This document shows positions 8,267 through 16,801 of a DNA stretch of 64,000 nucleotides, in pieces. The stretch is taken from assembly GCA_023426125.1 (NCBI GenBank), contig JAFABI010000086.1, positions 62,001-126,000 on the forward strand, given 5' to 3'. Under the pieces are notes generated by a model. It was given only the letters and a program-made list of their open reading frames with translations, was not told where the DNA came from and did not search any database. A program made the translations under genes and the position numbers. Numbering within the stretch: the stretch's first letter is position 1; every line of letters begins with the position of its first letter. The DNA comes from Bacillota bacterium. Lineage in GTDB: Bacteria > Bacillota > Clostridia > Acetivibrionales > DTU013.

Positions 8267-9328
8267 GTGCCGGATGCTGTAATTAATAAACTTTATAAAA
8301 ATAACGCTCTGAAAAAGGATGAAATTGTTTACCTTCTGAGGAATATGAACGAAGAGGCCAGAGGGCTTTTGTTCCGGCTGGCATCGGAAACCCGGGACAG
8401 GGTTTACGGAAAGCGGGTCTTCATGCGGGGCCTGATCGAGTTCTCGAATATTTGTTCCCGCAATTGCAGGTATTGCGGACTGAGAGCCTCCAATGCGTCT
8501 GTGGAAAGATACCGGCTCATGAAACGGGAAGTGCTTGAATGCTGTGCGGAAGGCTACCGTCTGGGCTACAGGACTTTTGTGCTGCAAAGCGGTGAAGATC
8601 CGTGGTATACCGTGGACCGGATGGCAGACATAATAAGCTCCGTAAAGGAGAGCTTCCCTGATGCCGCCATTACCCTTTCCATAGGGGAAAGAAGCAAAGA
8701 GGAATATGAAGCAATGTTCCATGCGGGCGCCGACAGGTATCTGCTGCGCCATGAAACGGCATCGAGAAGGCTTTACGAGGAGCTTCACCCGGGAATGAGC
8801 TTCCATCGGAGAAGGATATGCCTTGAGGATTTAAAAGAAATAGGCTATCAGGTAGGGGCCGGATTTATGACAGGGCTTCCAGGGCAAACAGAAGATGACC
8901 TTGCAGAGGATTTGCTTTATTTAAAGAAACTCAATCCGCATATGATAGGGATCGGTCCATTCATTTCCCACAGCGGGACGCCGCTGAAAGATGAAAAAGG
9001 CGGTACGGTGGAAGAAACGTTGGTTTTGCTTGCCATAACCCGGTTGATGATACCGGATGGGCTTATACCTGCAACCACTGCAATGGGCACCTTGCATCCA
9101 AGGGGCAGGGAACTGGCTCTGGAAGCAGGCGCCAATGTCGTCATGCCCAACCTTACACCGGTGAAGGAGCGCCCAAAATACGCACTGTATGAAAACAAGA
9201 TATGCCTTGGAGATGAAGCTGCCCATTGCAGAAAATGCATAGAAAGAAGGATAAACTCAGTAGGTCTGGAAGTGGACATGGGGATAGGCGACAGCTTGAG
9301 AACGGTGATAAAGCGCAGTGCCGTGTGA
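8267..9328 (+). CDS. hydE: [FeFe]-hydrogenase maturation radical SAM protein HydE
   Basis: Starts at GTG 8267, 11 bases after AAGGAAGGG. The 353-residue product carries the radical-SAM CX3CX2C motif at Cys63, Cys67 and Cys70 (ICSRNCRYCGLR). It also keeps the accessory CX7CX2C cluster ligands at Cys313, Cys321 and Cys324, which are present in only part of the family. HydE acts on the Fe-cysteine product of HydG during assembly of the 2Fe subcluster. BioB and PylB are structural relatives; the neighbouring hydF and hydG decide the call. The ribosome binding site lies just beyond the MITE-like element at 8126-8236. Confidence 0.94.
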   Translation: MPDAVINKLYKNNALKKDEIVYLLRNMNEEARGLLFRLASETRDRVYGKRVFMRGLIEFSNICSRNCRYCGLRASNASVERYRLMKREVLECCAEGYRLGYRTFVLQSGEDPWYTVDRMADIISSVKESFPDAAITLSIGERSKEEYEAMFHAGADRYLLRHETASRRLYEELHPGMSFHRRRICLEDLKEIGYQVGAGFMTGLPGQTEDDLAEDLLYLKKLNPHMIGIGPFISHSGTPLKDEKGGTVEETLVLLAITRLMIPDGLIPATTAMGTLHPRGRELALEAGANVVMPNLTPVKERPKYALYENKICLGDEAAHCRKCIERRINSVGLEVDMGIGDSLRTVIKRSAV

Positions 9329-9419
9329 GGAACGCTTACGGATCACGCTGCTTTTATGTACATGCCGGGACTATTTACTCAGTACAGCGAAGGTATAAAG
9401 ACTTAAACAGCCCGGTGAG

Positions 9420-9480
9420 TTATCCACAACATAATCAAGTAAAATCAGGCTTATACACATGGTTATGCACATAATCCACA
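9420..9480 (+). promoter_or_regulatory. Cluster of four DnaA boxes
   Basis: TTATCCACA (9420-9428), TTATACACA (9451-9459), TTATGCACA (9463-9471) and TAATCCACA (9472-9480), all in the same orientation. The first three match the DnaA consensus TTATNCACA exactly and the fourth differs at one base. They lie in the 332-base gap between hydE and fucU; no dnaA or dnaN is nearby. Confidence 0.75.
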
Positions 9481-9550
9481 GGCTTTTATCAACAAAACGA
9501 CTGTTCTATGCAGGCGTAATTTCAGACCGGAGCAGCAAAAAAGGTTGTAA

Positions 9551-9579
9551 TTGACAGGAGCTTGGTTACCCGCTAATAT
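9551..9579 (+). promoter_or_regulatory. SigA-type promoter of fucU
   Basis: TTGACA (9551-9556), exactly 17 bases, then TAATAT (9574-9579). The predicted leader to the fucU start at 9661 is about 75 bases. The DnaA boxes lie 70-130 bases upstream. Confidence 0.8.
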
Positions 9580-9660
9580 ATTGGTATAAATGAAATGCTT
9601 AAGTCAAAGAGTGCTGGACGCCAGCACATGCAGTTGCTTTGGCGGGAAGGATAAACAATC

Positions 9661-10095
9661 ATGCTGAAAGGTATACCGAGTATTTTACCTCCTGAGCTTT
9701 TAAAAATTCTGATGGAAATGGGTCATGGCGATGCGTTGGTCATCGGAGACGGAAATTTTCCGGCAGCCAGCATGGCTCAAAGGCTGGTCAGGTGTGACGG
9801 CCATAACATACCTGAACTGCTGGACGCCATTTTGAAGCTGTTTCCACTGGACGCCTTTGTGGATACCCCTGTATCCCTGATGCAGGTAGTTCCGGGAACG
9901 AAGGCCGAGACGCCCATCTGGGATGTATACAGGGAGATCATAAACAAACACGAGCCTGTTCATAATAAAATTGAGGAAGTTGAAAGATTTGCATTTTATG
10001 AGAAGGCAAAAAAGGCTTATGCCGTTATTGCCACAGGCGAAAAGGCTTTGTACGCCAACATTATCTTGAAAAAAGGCGTGGTAATTGAAAATTGA
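9661..10095 (+). CDS. fucU: L-fucose mutarotase (FucU/RbsD family)
   Basis: The 144-residue product has the size and sequence of the FucU branch of the RbsD/FucU family: an N-terminal segment MLKGIPSILPPELLKILMEM followed by GHGD with the catalytic His, and a C-terminal Tyr-Ala-Asn region. The enzyme interconverts the alpha and beta anomers of L-fucose (some members also act on ribose or galactose), presenting the right anomer to an isomerase. It is a single-gene unit with its own promoter; no fucose isomerase or fuculokinase is adjacent. It may support the fucosidase-like enzymes encoded around 42-59 kb, but that is inference. Confidence 0.85.
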   Translation: MLKGIPSILPPELLKILMEMGHGDALVIGDGNFPAASMAQRLVRCDGHNIPELLDAILKLFPLDAFVDTPVSLMQVVPGTKAETPIWDVYREIINKHEPVHNKIEEVERFAFYEKAKKAYAVIATGEKALYANIILKKGVVIEN

Positions 10096-10169
10096 CAGGT
10101 AGGAGACAAGGGAACGGGGTTGTTGACACGCGCATGCGTCAACAACCCCGTCCCCTTGTCTCCTACCTG
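10096..10169. repeat. Long inverted repeat between fucU and araA
   Basis: Arms of about 34 bases (CAGGTAGGAGACAAGGG...GTTGAC and its near-perfect inverse) flank a tiny loop around CGCATG. It lies between the 3' ends of two convergent genes, so it could serve as a bidirectional terminator. Its GGGGAC/GTCCCC core resembles the elements at 25760-25830 and 28115-28149. Confidence 0.8.
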
Positions 10170-10194
10170 GTTATTGCTATAACCTCTCACTTGC

Positions 10195-11679
10195 CTATCT
10201 CCAGGCTGCCTCGTTCCACTTGAGTTCGTTTTTGAAGGAACGGAGGTTTGTGCCTTTGTCGATGACCACGCATTCGATTCCCATTATTTCAGCCCAGTCG
10301 CAAAGTTGTTCCGAGGTGACCTTGAAGGAGAAGGAGGTATGATGGGCTCCCCCGGCCATGATCCAGGCTTCCGACGATTCGCGGAGGGATGGGAGAGGCT
10401 TCCACAGCAGGCGTGCTACGGGAAGTCTTGGCATTGTTTTTTCCACTTGTACGGCTTCAACTTCATTCACGATCAGCCTGAACCTGTTTCCCATGTCAAT
10501 CAGGGATGCGCACACGGCCATGCCGGAAGCGCCTTCGAATACCAGCCTCGCCGGATCCGCCTTGCCGCCGATACCCAGCGGATGAACTTCAATCCGCGGC
10601 CTGGTCGAAGCGATGGTCGGGCATACTTCAAGCATATGCGCGCCAAGCACCATTTCATTTCCCGGCTCCAGGTGGTAGGTGTAATCCTCCATAAAGGATG
10701 TGCCTTCGCCGCCGGCCATGATTTTCATTGTACGTACAAGGGCGGAAGTTTTCCAGTCGCCTTCTCCGCCAAAGCCGTAGCCGTGGGCCATAAGCCTCTG
10801 GATTGCCAGGCCCGGAAGCTGTTTTAACCCGTGGAGATCTTCGAAGGTGGTGGTAATCGCTCCGAAACCGCCTCTTTCCAGGAATGCCTTCATGGCAAGC
10901 TCAATCCTGGCCTGTTCCCTGACGGCATGATGATTGTGTCCCGCAATACCGGCTTCAGGAGTGAAATCATATATTTCTTCATATTCCTTGATAAGCGCAT
11001 TGATTTCCTTGTCGGCTACTTCATTTATTTCAGCCGCCAGATCGCCTATGCCGTAGCCATTTACAGACCAGCCAAGCTTTATCTGCGCCTCCACCTTGTC
11101 GCCTTCGGTGACAGCCACCTGGCGCATGTTGTCTCCGAATCTGGCCACCTTGAGGTTACGGCTTTCAATGCTTGCTGCGGCAACTTTCATCCAGTCACCC
11201 AGACGTCTGCGGACGGCCGCGTCCTCCCAGTAACCTGCAATCACCTTGCGGGCAATGCGCAGCCTTGCGCCTATGAAGCCGTATTCCCGGTCGCCGTGGG
11301 CGGACTGGTTAAGGTTCATGAAATCCATGTCAATGGTATCCCAGGGAATATCCCTGTTGAACTGGGTGTGCAGGTGGAGCAGCGGCTTGCGAAGCTCCGA
11401 CAGGCCTGCGATCCACATTTTTGCAGGCGAAAAGGTGTGCATCCACGTGATCAGACCCGAGCAGCTTTCGTCAGCATTGGCGTCTATACACAGCTTCCGG
11501 ATTTCGTCGGGCGTTTTGACCACCGGCTTGAAAATCAGCTTGAAGGGGACGGATGCATCTTTGCCAAGGCTTTCGGTAATGGCCCGGGAATGCTCCGCGA
11601 CTTTTTCCAGCGTTTCAGGTCCGTAGAGATGCTGGCTTCCGGTTACAAACCAGAAAATGTGTTGTTTTGTTTGAAGCAT
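10195..11679 (-). CDS. araA: L-arabinose isomerase
   Basis: The start at 11679 (MLQTKQHIFWFVTGSQHLYG) follows GGAGGTTGTCC; the frame extends 29 codons upstream but through the promoter and operator. The 494-residue length is normal for AraA. Recognisable AraA segments are TGSQHLYGPETL, the WMHTFSPAKMW substrate loop and EDYTYHLEPGNEMVLGAHM. It converts L-arabinose to L-ribulose in the cytosol, the first step before AraB and AraD. It is transcribed divergently from araR, from its own promoter (11738-11766), with an AraR-type operator at 11711-11722 between promoter and start codon. Confidence 0.96.
   Translation of the reverse strand: MLQTKQHIFWFVTGSQHLYGPETLEKVAEHSRAITESLGKDASVPFKLIFKPVVKTPDEIRKLCIDANADESCSGLITWMHTFSPAKMWIAGLSELRKPLLHLHTQFNRDIPWDTIDMDFMNLNQSAHGDREYGFIGARLRIARKVIAGYWEDAAVRRRLGDWMKVAAASIESRNLKVARFGDNMRQVAVTEGDKVEAQIKLGWSVNGYGIGDLAAEINEVADKEINALIKEYEEIYDFTPEAGIAGHNHHAVREQARIELAMKAFLERGGFGAITTTFEDLHGLKQLPGLAIQRLMAHGYGFGGEGDWKTSALVRTMKIMAGGEGTSFMEDYTYHLEPGNEMVLGAHMLEVCPTIASTRPRIEVHPLGIGGKADPARLVFEGASGMAVCASLIDMGNRFRLIVNEVEAVQVEKTMPRLPVARLLWKPLPSLRESSEAWIMAGGAHHTSFSFKVTSEQLCDWAEIMGIECVVIDKGTNLRSFKNELKWNEAAWR
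10728..10739. promoter_or_regulatory. AraR-operator-like palindrome inside araA
   Basis: TTGTACGTACAA, identical over 12 bases to the operator core at 11711-11722, but within araA coding sequence (the Leu-Val-Arg-Thr-Met stretch). It could be an auxiliary operator for looping or simply a by-product of the codons. Confidence 0.35.
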
Positions 11680-11710
11680 AGGACAACCTCCATGATAAAA
11701 ATATTTGAAC

Positions 11711-11722
11711 TTGTACGTACAA
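11711..11722. promoter_or_regulatory. AraR operator at the araA promoter
   Basis: A perfect palindrome TTGTACGTACAA just downstream of the araA -10 box (11738-11743, minus strand). It matches the GTACGTAC core of known Firmicutes AraR operators, and araR is the divergent gene. Confidence 0.8.
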
Positions 11723-11737
11723 CATAGCGATGCTTTT

Positions 11738-11766
11738 ATTTTACTCCCATGGAAAGGCATTTGCAA
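11738..11766 (-). promoter_or_regulatory. SigA-type promoter of araA
   Basis: Minus strand: TTGCAA (11766-11761), 17-base spacer, TAAAAT (11743-11738). The AraR operator lies downstream at 11711-11722, a roadblock or start-site position. Confidence 0.7.
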
Positions 11767-11876
11767 GAACCTTTTAAGGATTTATTGCGATTACCGGTAT
11801 GGCGCACGCCTTTCAAGGTTTTAGGTCCTTGAAAATACGAGAGAAAAAACGTTTTTCTCCAATTGCCGGTAATCTA

Positions 11877-11905
11877 TTGACTTTGTCAGAAAAAATAAAT
11901 AAAAT
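11877..11905 (+). promoter_or_regulatory. SigA-type promoter of araR
   Basis: TTGACT (11877-11882), 17-base spacer, TAAAAT (11900-11905). The predicted start site falls on the operator at 11913-11924, consistent with autorepression. Confidence 0.7.
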
Positions 11906-11912
11906 GAGATCG

Positions 11913-11924
11913 TTATACGTACAA
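11913..11924. promoter_or_regulatory. AraR operator at the araR promoter
   Basis: TTATACGTACAA, one base different from the araA operator core, at the predicted araR transcription start. The araB operon lies directly downstream of araR, so it may share this control. Confidence 0.7.
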
Positions 11925-11942
11925 CAATGAGAAGGATGAAGG

Positions 11943-13034
11943 ATGAAAAAAGAGCCTGAGACGCCTAAATATGTTTTACTGAAGGAATTTATCAAAAGCT
12001 GCATCGAAAATGGCAAACTGACGCCCGGAAAAAAGATCTATTCGGAGAATGAGCTGGCAGCCAGATTCGGCATAAGCAGGCATACCGTCCGGCAGGCTGT
12101 CGGTGAGATGGTAAATGAAGGCCTGCTTTACAGAGCCCAGGGAAGCGGCACCTTTGTAAGCATCGGAAGAGTCGTTAAAAAAGAGAAGAGCAGGATCATC
12201 GGAGTAATCACCACTTACCTGGATGATTACATTTTTCCGGGGATCATCAAGGGGATCGACAATACGTTCAGCCGCCATGGCTATAGCATGATATTAAGCC
12301 ACACCGACAACAAGGTTGAACGTGAAGCCCAGTGTCTTTCCAGCATGCTGCAAAAAAATGTGGACGGATTCATCATCGAGCCGACAAAAAGCGCCCTGCC
12401 CAATCCTAATCAAAAGCTGTATGCCGATATGATAAAAAAGGGGATTCCCTTTGTCCAGATAAACGGCTATTATCCCGGGCAGGAGTATTCCTTTGTCGTC
12501 GAAGATGACGAGGCCGGAGGGCATATGGCCGCATGCCACCTGTTCCAGCTTGGCCACAGCAAGATCGGCGGGATATTCAAGGTGGACGATATCCAGGGAC
12601 ACAACAGATATAAGGGCGTAGTCAGGGCACACAGGGACAGGGGCTTTTTTGTTGCGGAGAGTTCAGTGGTTTGGTATACTACAGAAGATATGGACACCTT
12701 GTTTGATGAATACGGAGGAAACACCCTGTTGAAAAGACTGGATGGATGTACGGCTGTGGTGTGCTACAACGATCAGGTTGCAATAAAATTGCTGGAGGTA
12801 TTTAAACGTGCCGGGAAAAAGGTGCCGGAGGATATCTCTGTCATCAGCTTTGACGATTCCGAGCTGGCGGCCGTCCCGGATGTCAAATTGACGTCGGTGG
12901 CGCATCCCGGCAGCAGGCTGGGAGAGAAGGCGGCGAACGTGCTTCTGGACCTGCTGAAATATAAGGCCCCGGTGATCAGGGAGACCATAATGCCGGAGCT
13001 TGTCGTGAGGGATTCTGCAAGGGGAATTAAGTGA
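11943..13034 (+). CDS. araR: Arabinose repressor AraR (GntR-LacI type)
   Basis: The 363-residue product joins a GntR-type winged helix-turn-helix (about 8-72, with NELAARFGISRHTVRQA) to a LacI/periplasmic-binding-type effector domain (about 78-360). This chimeric architecture is the hallmark of Firmicutes AraR, which represses arabinose genes until L-arabinose binds the C-terminal domain. The gene is divergent from araA and followed by araB, araD, egsA and galM. AraR-type palindromes lie at both divergent promoters. The start follows GAAGGATGAAGG. Confidence 0.93.
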   Translation: MKKEPETPKYVLLKEFIKSCIENGKLTPGKKIYSENELAARFGISRHTVRQAVGEMVNEGLLYRAQGSGTFVSIGRVVKKEKSRIIGVITTYLDDYIFPGIIKGIDNTFSRHGYSMILSHTDNKVEREAQCLSSMLQKNVDGFIIEPTKSALPNPNQKLYADMIKKGIPFVQINGYYPGQEYSFVVEDDEAGGHMAACHLFQLGHSKIGGIFKVDDIQGHNRYKGVVRAHRDRGFFVAESSVVWYTTEDMDTLFDEYGGNTLLKRLDGCTAVVCYNDQVAIKLLEVFKRAGKKVPEDISVISFDDSELAAVPDVKLTSVAHPGSRLGEKAANVLLDLLKYKAPVIRETIMPELVVRDSARGIK

Positions 13035-13050
13035 GACTTCAATCCGGTTT

Positions 13051-13080
13051 TTGTCATTGCGGGAATAGCGAAGCAATCTC
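13051..13080. repeat. GTCATTGCG...GCAATCTC dispersed repeat
   Basis: TTGTCATTGCGGGAATAGCG followed by AAGCAATCTC, with an ATTGC/GCAAT inverted repeat. Near-identical elements are common intergenic repeats in many bacterial genomes. It lies in the araR-araB gap. Confidence 0.5.
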
Positions 13081-13138
13081 ATTGAGGATGGAAAAATAAA
13101 TCATTATTCAAATATTACATATCAGGAGGGATTTTAGC

Positions 13139-14809
13139 ATGGCAAACAAGAAATACAGCCTTGGTGTCGATTATGGCACACAATCGGGCAGAGCGGTGCT
13201 GGTGGAAGTGGATACGGGCCGGGAAGCGGCAACAGCGGTAAAGATGTACACCCACGGCGTTATGGATGAGTACCTGCCGGATGGAGTAACAAAGCTGAAA
13301 CCGGACTGGGCTCTTCAGCACCCGCAGGATTACCTGGAGGTGCTTGAGGTGACAATACCTGCGGTACTGAAGGAATCAGGAGTGAGTCCCGAAGACGTTA
13401 TCGGCATGGCAATTGACTTTACGGCATGTACAATGCTTCCAATCGATAAAGACGGCACACCATTGTGCTTTGACGAAAAATACGCATCCAATCCCCATAG
13501 CTATATAAAACTGTGGAAGCACCATGCCGCCCAGGACGAAGCCAACAAGCTCAATGAAATTGCCCGGGACAGGAACGAGGAGTTCCTCAAGCTTTACGGC
13601 GGTAAAATTTCTTCGGAATGGCTGATTCCCAAGATATGGCAGATCCTCGACGAGGCGCCGGAGATATACGCTGAAGCCGACAGGTTCATTGAAGCTGCCG
13701 ATTGGGTAAACCTGCAGCTTACAGGCGAGGAAAAAAGGAACAGCTGTACCGCGGGCTATAAGGCCATATGGAACAAACGCCTCGGTTATCCGTCAAAGGA
13801 GTTCTTCAAGGCGCTGGATCCCAGGCTTGAAAATGTGGTGGAAGAAAAGCTCAGCAGCGATATCTATCCGTTGGGAGGAAAAGCGGGGGAACTGACGGAA
13901 AAAGCTGCAAAGCTCACCGGTTTGAAGCCCGGTACCGCAGTAGCCATTGCAAACGTGGATGCGCATGTTTCAGTACCGGCAGTCGGTATAACGGAACCGG
14001 AGAAAATGCTGATGATCATGGGTACCTCCACCTGCCATATGATCCTTGGAACGGAAGAAAAGAAAGTGCCGGGGATGTGCGGCGTGGTTGAAGATGGCAT
14101 AATCCCGGGGTATCTGGGCTATGAGGCCGGACAGTCCTGCGTGGGGGATCATTTTGAGTGGTTTGTGGATAATTGCGTGCCGGCATCTTACATAAAAGAG
14201 GCTGAAAACCGAAATATCAACATCCACAAGCTCCTGAGGGAAAAAGCTTCGGTATTGAAGGCAGGGGAAAGCGGTCTTGTTGCCCTTGACTGGTGGAACG
14301 GGAACAGGTCGGTGCTTGTCGATACCGACCTCACCGGCGTAATCGTGGGATGCACCTTGCTTACCAGGCCGGAGGAAATCTACAGGGCGTTGATTGAAGC
14401 TACCGCATACGGTACAAGGATGATCGTGGAAACCTTCCGGGATAACGGCGTCCCCATTACCCAGCTGTATGCCGCCGGTGGGATCGCTGAAAAAGACGAA
14501 CTGATGATGCAGATTTATTCCGACGTCACCAATATGGAAATAAGGATATCGGCGTCAGCCCAGACGCCGGGACTCGGTTCCGCAATGTTCGGTGCGGTAG
14601 CCGCCGGCAAGGCCAGAGGCGGGTATGACAGCATTGTTGATGCAGCCAGGGTGATGTCCAGAATCAAGGATAAATACTATAAGCCCATACCGGCCAATGC
14701 GGCCGTTTATGACAAGCTTTATGCGGAATACAAAAAGCTCCATGATTATTTCGGCCGTGGTGAAAACGACATCATGAAGCGGCTTAAGGAAATAAAGAAG
14801 AGCATATAA
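13139..14809 (+). CDS. araB: L-ribulokinase
   Basis: The 556-residue product is an FGGY-family kinase of normal AraB length, preceded by CAGGAGGG. The N-terminal phosphate-binding segment SLGVDYGTQSGRAVLVEV has the ribulokinase-specific GTQSGR motif, and the C-terminal lobe has YAAGGIAEKDELMMQIYSDV. AraB phosphorylates L-ribulose to L-ribulose-5-phosphate in the cytosol. It follows araR and precedes araD by about 50 bases. The stop codon lies in a short fragment of the CTACAGCG repeat family (14806-14830). Confidence 0.95.
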   Translation: MANKKYSLGVDYGTQSGRAVLVEVDTGREAATAVKMYTHGVMDEYLPDGVTKLKPDWALQHPQDYLEVLEVTIPAVLKESGVSPEDVIGMAIDFTACTMLPIDKDGTPLCFDEKYASNPHSYIKLWKHHAAQDEANKLNEIARDRNEEFLKLYGGKISSEWLIPKIWQILDEAPEIYAEADRFIEAADWVNLQLTGEEKRNSCTAGYKAIWNKRLGYPSKEFFKALDPRLENVVEEKLSSDIYPLGGKAGELTEKAAKLTGLKPGTAVAIANVDAHVSVPAVGITEPEKMLMIMGTSTCHMILGTEEKKVPGMCGVVEDGIIPGYLGYEAGQSCVGDHFEWFVDNCVPASYIKEAENRNINIHKLLREKASVLKAGESGLVALDWWNGNRSVLVDTDLTGVIVGCTLLTRPEEIYRALIEATAYGTRMIVETFRDNGVPITQLYAAGGIAEKDELMMQIYSDVTNMEIRISASAQTPGLGSAMFGAVAAGKARGGYDSIVDAARVMSRIKDKYYKPIPANAAVYDKLYAEYKKLHDYFGRGENDIMKRLKEIKKSI

Positions 14810-14830
14810 ATAAAATGCTTTGTTGCAGTA
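14806..14830. repeat. Partial copy of the CTACAGCG repeat family
   Basis: ATAAATAAAATGCTTTGTTG followed by CAGTA closely matches the right end of the element at 23539-23608. It overlaps the araB stop codon and lies upstream of the araD ribosome binding site. Confidence 0.45.
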
Positions 14831-14859
14831 GATCAGCCGTGAAAGGAATAGAGGATAAA

Positions 14860-15555
14860 ATGCTAGAGCGTTTAAAAGAAAAAGTCTATCTGGCCAATAT
14901 GGATTTGCCCAGATACGGGCTTGTAACCTTTACATGGGGAAATGCAAGCGGAATCGACAGAGAAAAAGGCCTGATGGTCATAAAGCCCAGCGGGGTAGCT
15001 TATGAAGAACTGAAGCCGGAGGATATGGTTGTGCTGGATCTGGAGGGAAACCAGATAGAAGGCAGGTTAAAGCCTTCCTCCGACACGCCTACCCATCTGG
15101 TAATCTATAACGCATACAAGGAGATCGGCGGAGTGGTGCATACCCACTCTTCCTGGGCTACAAGCTGGGCGCAGGCAGGGAAAAGCATACCTGCCCTCGG
15201 CACGACCCATGCGGATTATTTTTACGGCGACATCCCCTGTACCAGAGATCTGAGCCGGGAGGAAATTGAGGGCGAATATGAAAAGGAGACCGGAAGGGTT
15301 ATTGTGGAACGTTTCCAGGACTTGAACCCCGTCCATGTTCCCGGGGTCCTTGTATGTAACCACGGTCCCTTCAGCTGGGGAAAGGACGCCCATGAGGCTG
15401 TCCACAATGCGGTGGTAATGGAGGAGGTCGCAAAAATGGCCTTCAATTCATTTGTGCTGGGAGAGGGAGCTTTCAAGCCGGTAGGCAGCTTTTTGCTGGA
15501 CAGGCATTTTAGGCGGAAGCACGGAGAAAACGCCTATTATGGTCAGAACAAGTGA
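14860..15555 (+). CDS. araD: L-ribulose-5-phosphate 4-epimerase
   Basis: The start at 14860 gives 231 residues, the usual AraD length; the frame runs further left but through repeat sequence, and AGAGG precedes this ATG. It is a class II aldolase-fold enzyme with the zinc-binding VHTHSSWATSWAQ and the GTTHADYFYGDIPCTR segment typical of AraD. It converts L-ribulose-5-phosphate to D-xylulose-5-phosphate for the pentose phosphate pathway. Third step of the arabinose route, in operon with araB and followed 15 bases later by egsA. Confidence 0.95.
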   Translation: MLERLKEKVYLANMDLPRYGLVTFTWGNASGIDREKGLMVIKPSGVAYEELKPEDMVVLDLEGNQIEGRLKPSSDTPTHLVIYNAYKEIGGVVHTHSSWATSWAQAGKSIPALGTTHADYFYGDIPCTRDLSREEIEGEYEKETGRVIVERFQDLNPVHVPGVLVCNHGPFSWGKDAHEAVHNAVVMEEVAKMAFNSFVLGEGAFKPVGSFLLDRHFRRKHGENAYYGQNK

Positions 15556-15570
15556 AAGGAATAACGTTAA

Positions 15571-16743
15571 ATGAATGAAATACTTGACAGGAAAATCAGC
15601 GAAATGGTGGACATGGCCTTTGAATGCAGCTGCGGCAGAAGCCATTCGGTCGACATTAAGAAGATTTTCATTGAGAGGAACATTACGCGCAGGATACTGG
15701 ATACCCTTGCGCCATATAAAAAAGGCAAAATTCTTCTGGTTGCGGACAACAATACCTTCCGCATCAGCGGAAAGCAGATAAAGGAAGCCCTTGACCTGCA
15801 TGGCTTTTCCTCCGGGTGCCATGTCTTTGAATCCCGCGGGCCGCTGGTGCCGGATGAGAAGGCTGTCGGGAGGCTGATCATCGAAATGGATGAGGAGACA
15901 GCTCTGATCCTGGCCGTGGGCTCGGGTACTTTGAACGATCTTTCAAGGATGGTGAGCCATAAGCTGGGAATACCCTATATGATCGCCGGTACCGCCCCTT
16001 CTATGGATGGATATGCTTCTACGGTTTCTCCGCTGATTGTGCAGGGAATGAAAAAAACTTATAAAGCCGTATATCCTGTCGCTATTTTCGGGGACCTGGA
16101 CGCAATGATGAATTCTCCCAAAGAAATGATTTGCGCCGGATTTGGCGATTTACTGGGTAAATACACGGCGTTGGCCGACTGGAAGCTATCGGCTTCAATT
16201 AACGGCGAGTATCTGTGTCCTACCTGCGTAACTCTTGTAAATAATGCCATTGAAAAGTGCATCGCCGACAAGGAGGGCATCGCTGCCCGGAATGAAAACG
16301 CCATAAGGTATCTGGCCGAGGCATTGATCATGACGGGGATTGCCATAGGACTGGCCAGGGATTCAAGGCCGGCATCAGGTTCGGAACATCATCTGGCGCA
16401 TTATTGGGAAACCGATGCGCTGGCCCGCGGCGTTGAGCATCCTCTGCACGGGAATTCAGTCGGGGTGGGAACGGTTGTCATATCCCATATTTACAAGATG
16501 GTTGGACGGACATATAATATAAATGACATGGGGGCGCCGGATCCCGATATGGTAAAGGGGCTTTTAAGGGCGGTAGGCGCGGCGGACAATCCTTTTGACC
16601 TGGGAATCGATAAAAAGGTTTTCACGGAAAGCGTGCTCCATGCCAAGGAAATCCGTCCCCGCTACACGGTTCTGCATCTCGCAGAGAAGCTGGGAATTCT
16701 GGAGTCTGCGGCGTTCCGCCTCACAGAGATGTTTTATGGCTGA
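15571..16743 (+). CDS. egsA: sn-Glycerol-1-phosphate dehydrogenase (AraM/EgsA)
   Basis: The 390-residue product belongs to the iron-containing alcohol dehydrogenase/glycerol-1-phosphate dehydrogenase superfamily. Visible motifs are AVGSGTLNDLSR (nucleotide binding), APSMDGYAS with a metal-binding Asp, and two His-rich metal sites, GSEHHLAHYWE and HPLHGNSVGVGT. In Bacillus the orthologue AraM lies in the arabinose operon and reduces dihydroxyacetone phosphate to glycerol-1-phosphate. The same setting here, between araD and galM, supports that call; its role in arabinose use is unclear even in the model organism. Confidence 0.88.
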   Translation: MNEILDRKISEMVDMAFECSCGRSHSVDIKKIFIERNITRRILDTLAPYKKGKILLVADNNTFRISGKQIKEALDLHGFSSGCHVFESRGPLVPDEKAVGRLIIEMDEETALILAVGSGTLNDLSRMVSHKLGIPYMIAGTAPSMDGYASTVSPLIVQGMKKTYKAVYPVAIFGDLDAMMNSPKEMICAGFGDLLGKYTALADWKLSASINGEYLCPTCVTLVNNAIEKCIADKEGIAARNENAIRYLAEALIMTGIAIGLARDSRPASGSEHHLAHYWETDALARGVEHPLHGNSVGVGTVVISHIYKMVGRTYNINDMGAPDPDMVKGLLRAVGAADNPFDLGIDKKVFTESVLHAKEIRPRYTVLHLAEKLGILESAAFRLTEMFYG

Positions 16744-16801
16744 AGCCGGGCTCTTGTTCTGTGAAGCGGATGGGAAGAATGAGATAGAAGGAGAATTTGA
16801 G

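Noticed and set aside
9226..9474. 82-codon plus-strand frame running from hydE into the DnaA-box region
   Set aside because: Most of it overlaps hydE in another frame and the rest is DnaA boxes; there is no ribosome binding site.
9420..9480. Chromosomal replication origin
   Set aside because: DnaA boxes are present, but there is no dnaA/dnaN, no clear AT-rich unwinding element next to them and no change in gene orientation pattern.
10831..11727. 298-codon plus-strand open frame opposite araA
   Set aside because: It is antisense to a well-supported araA gene, has no family resemblance and lacks a ribosome binding site.
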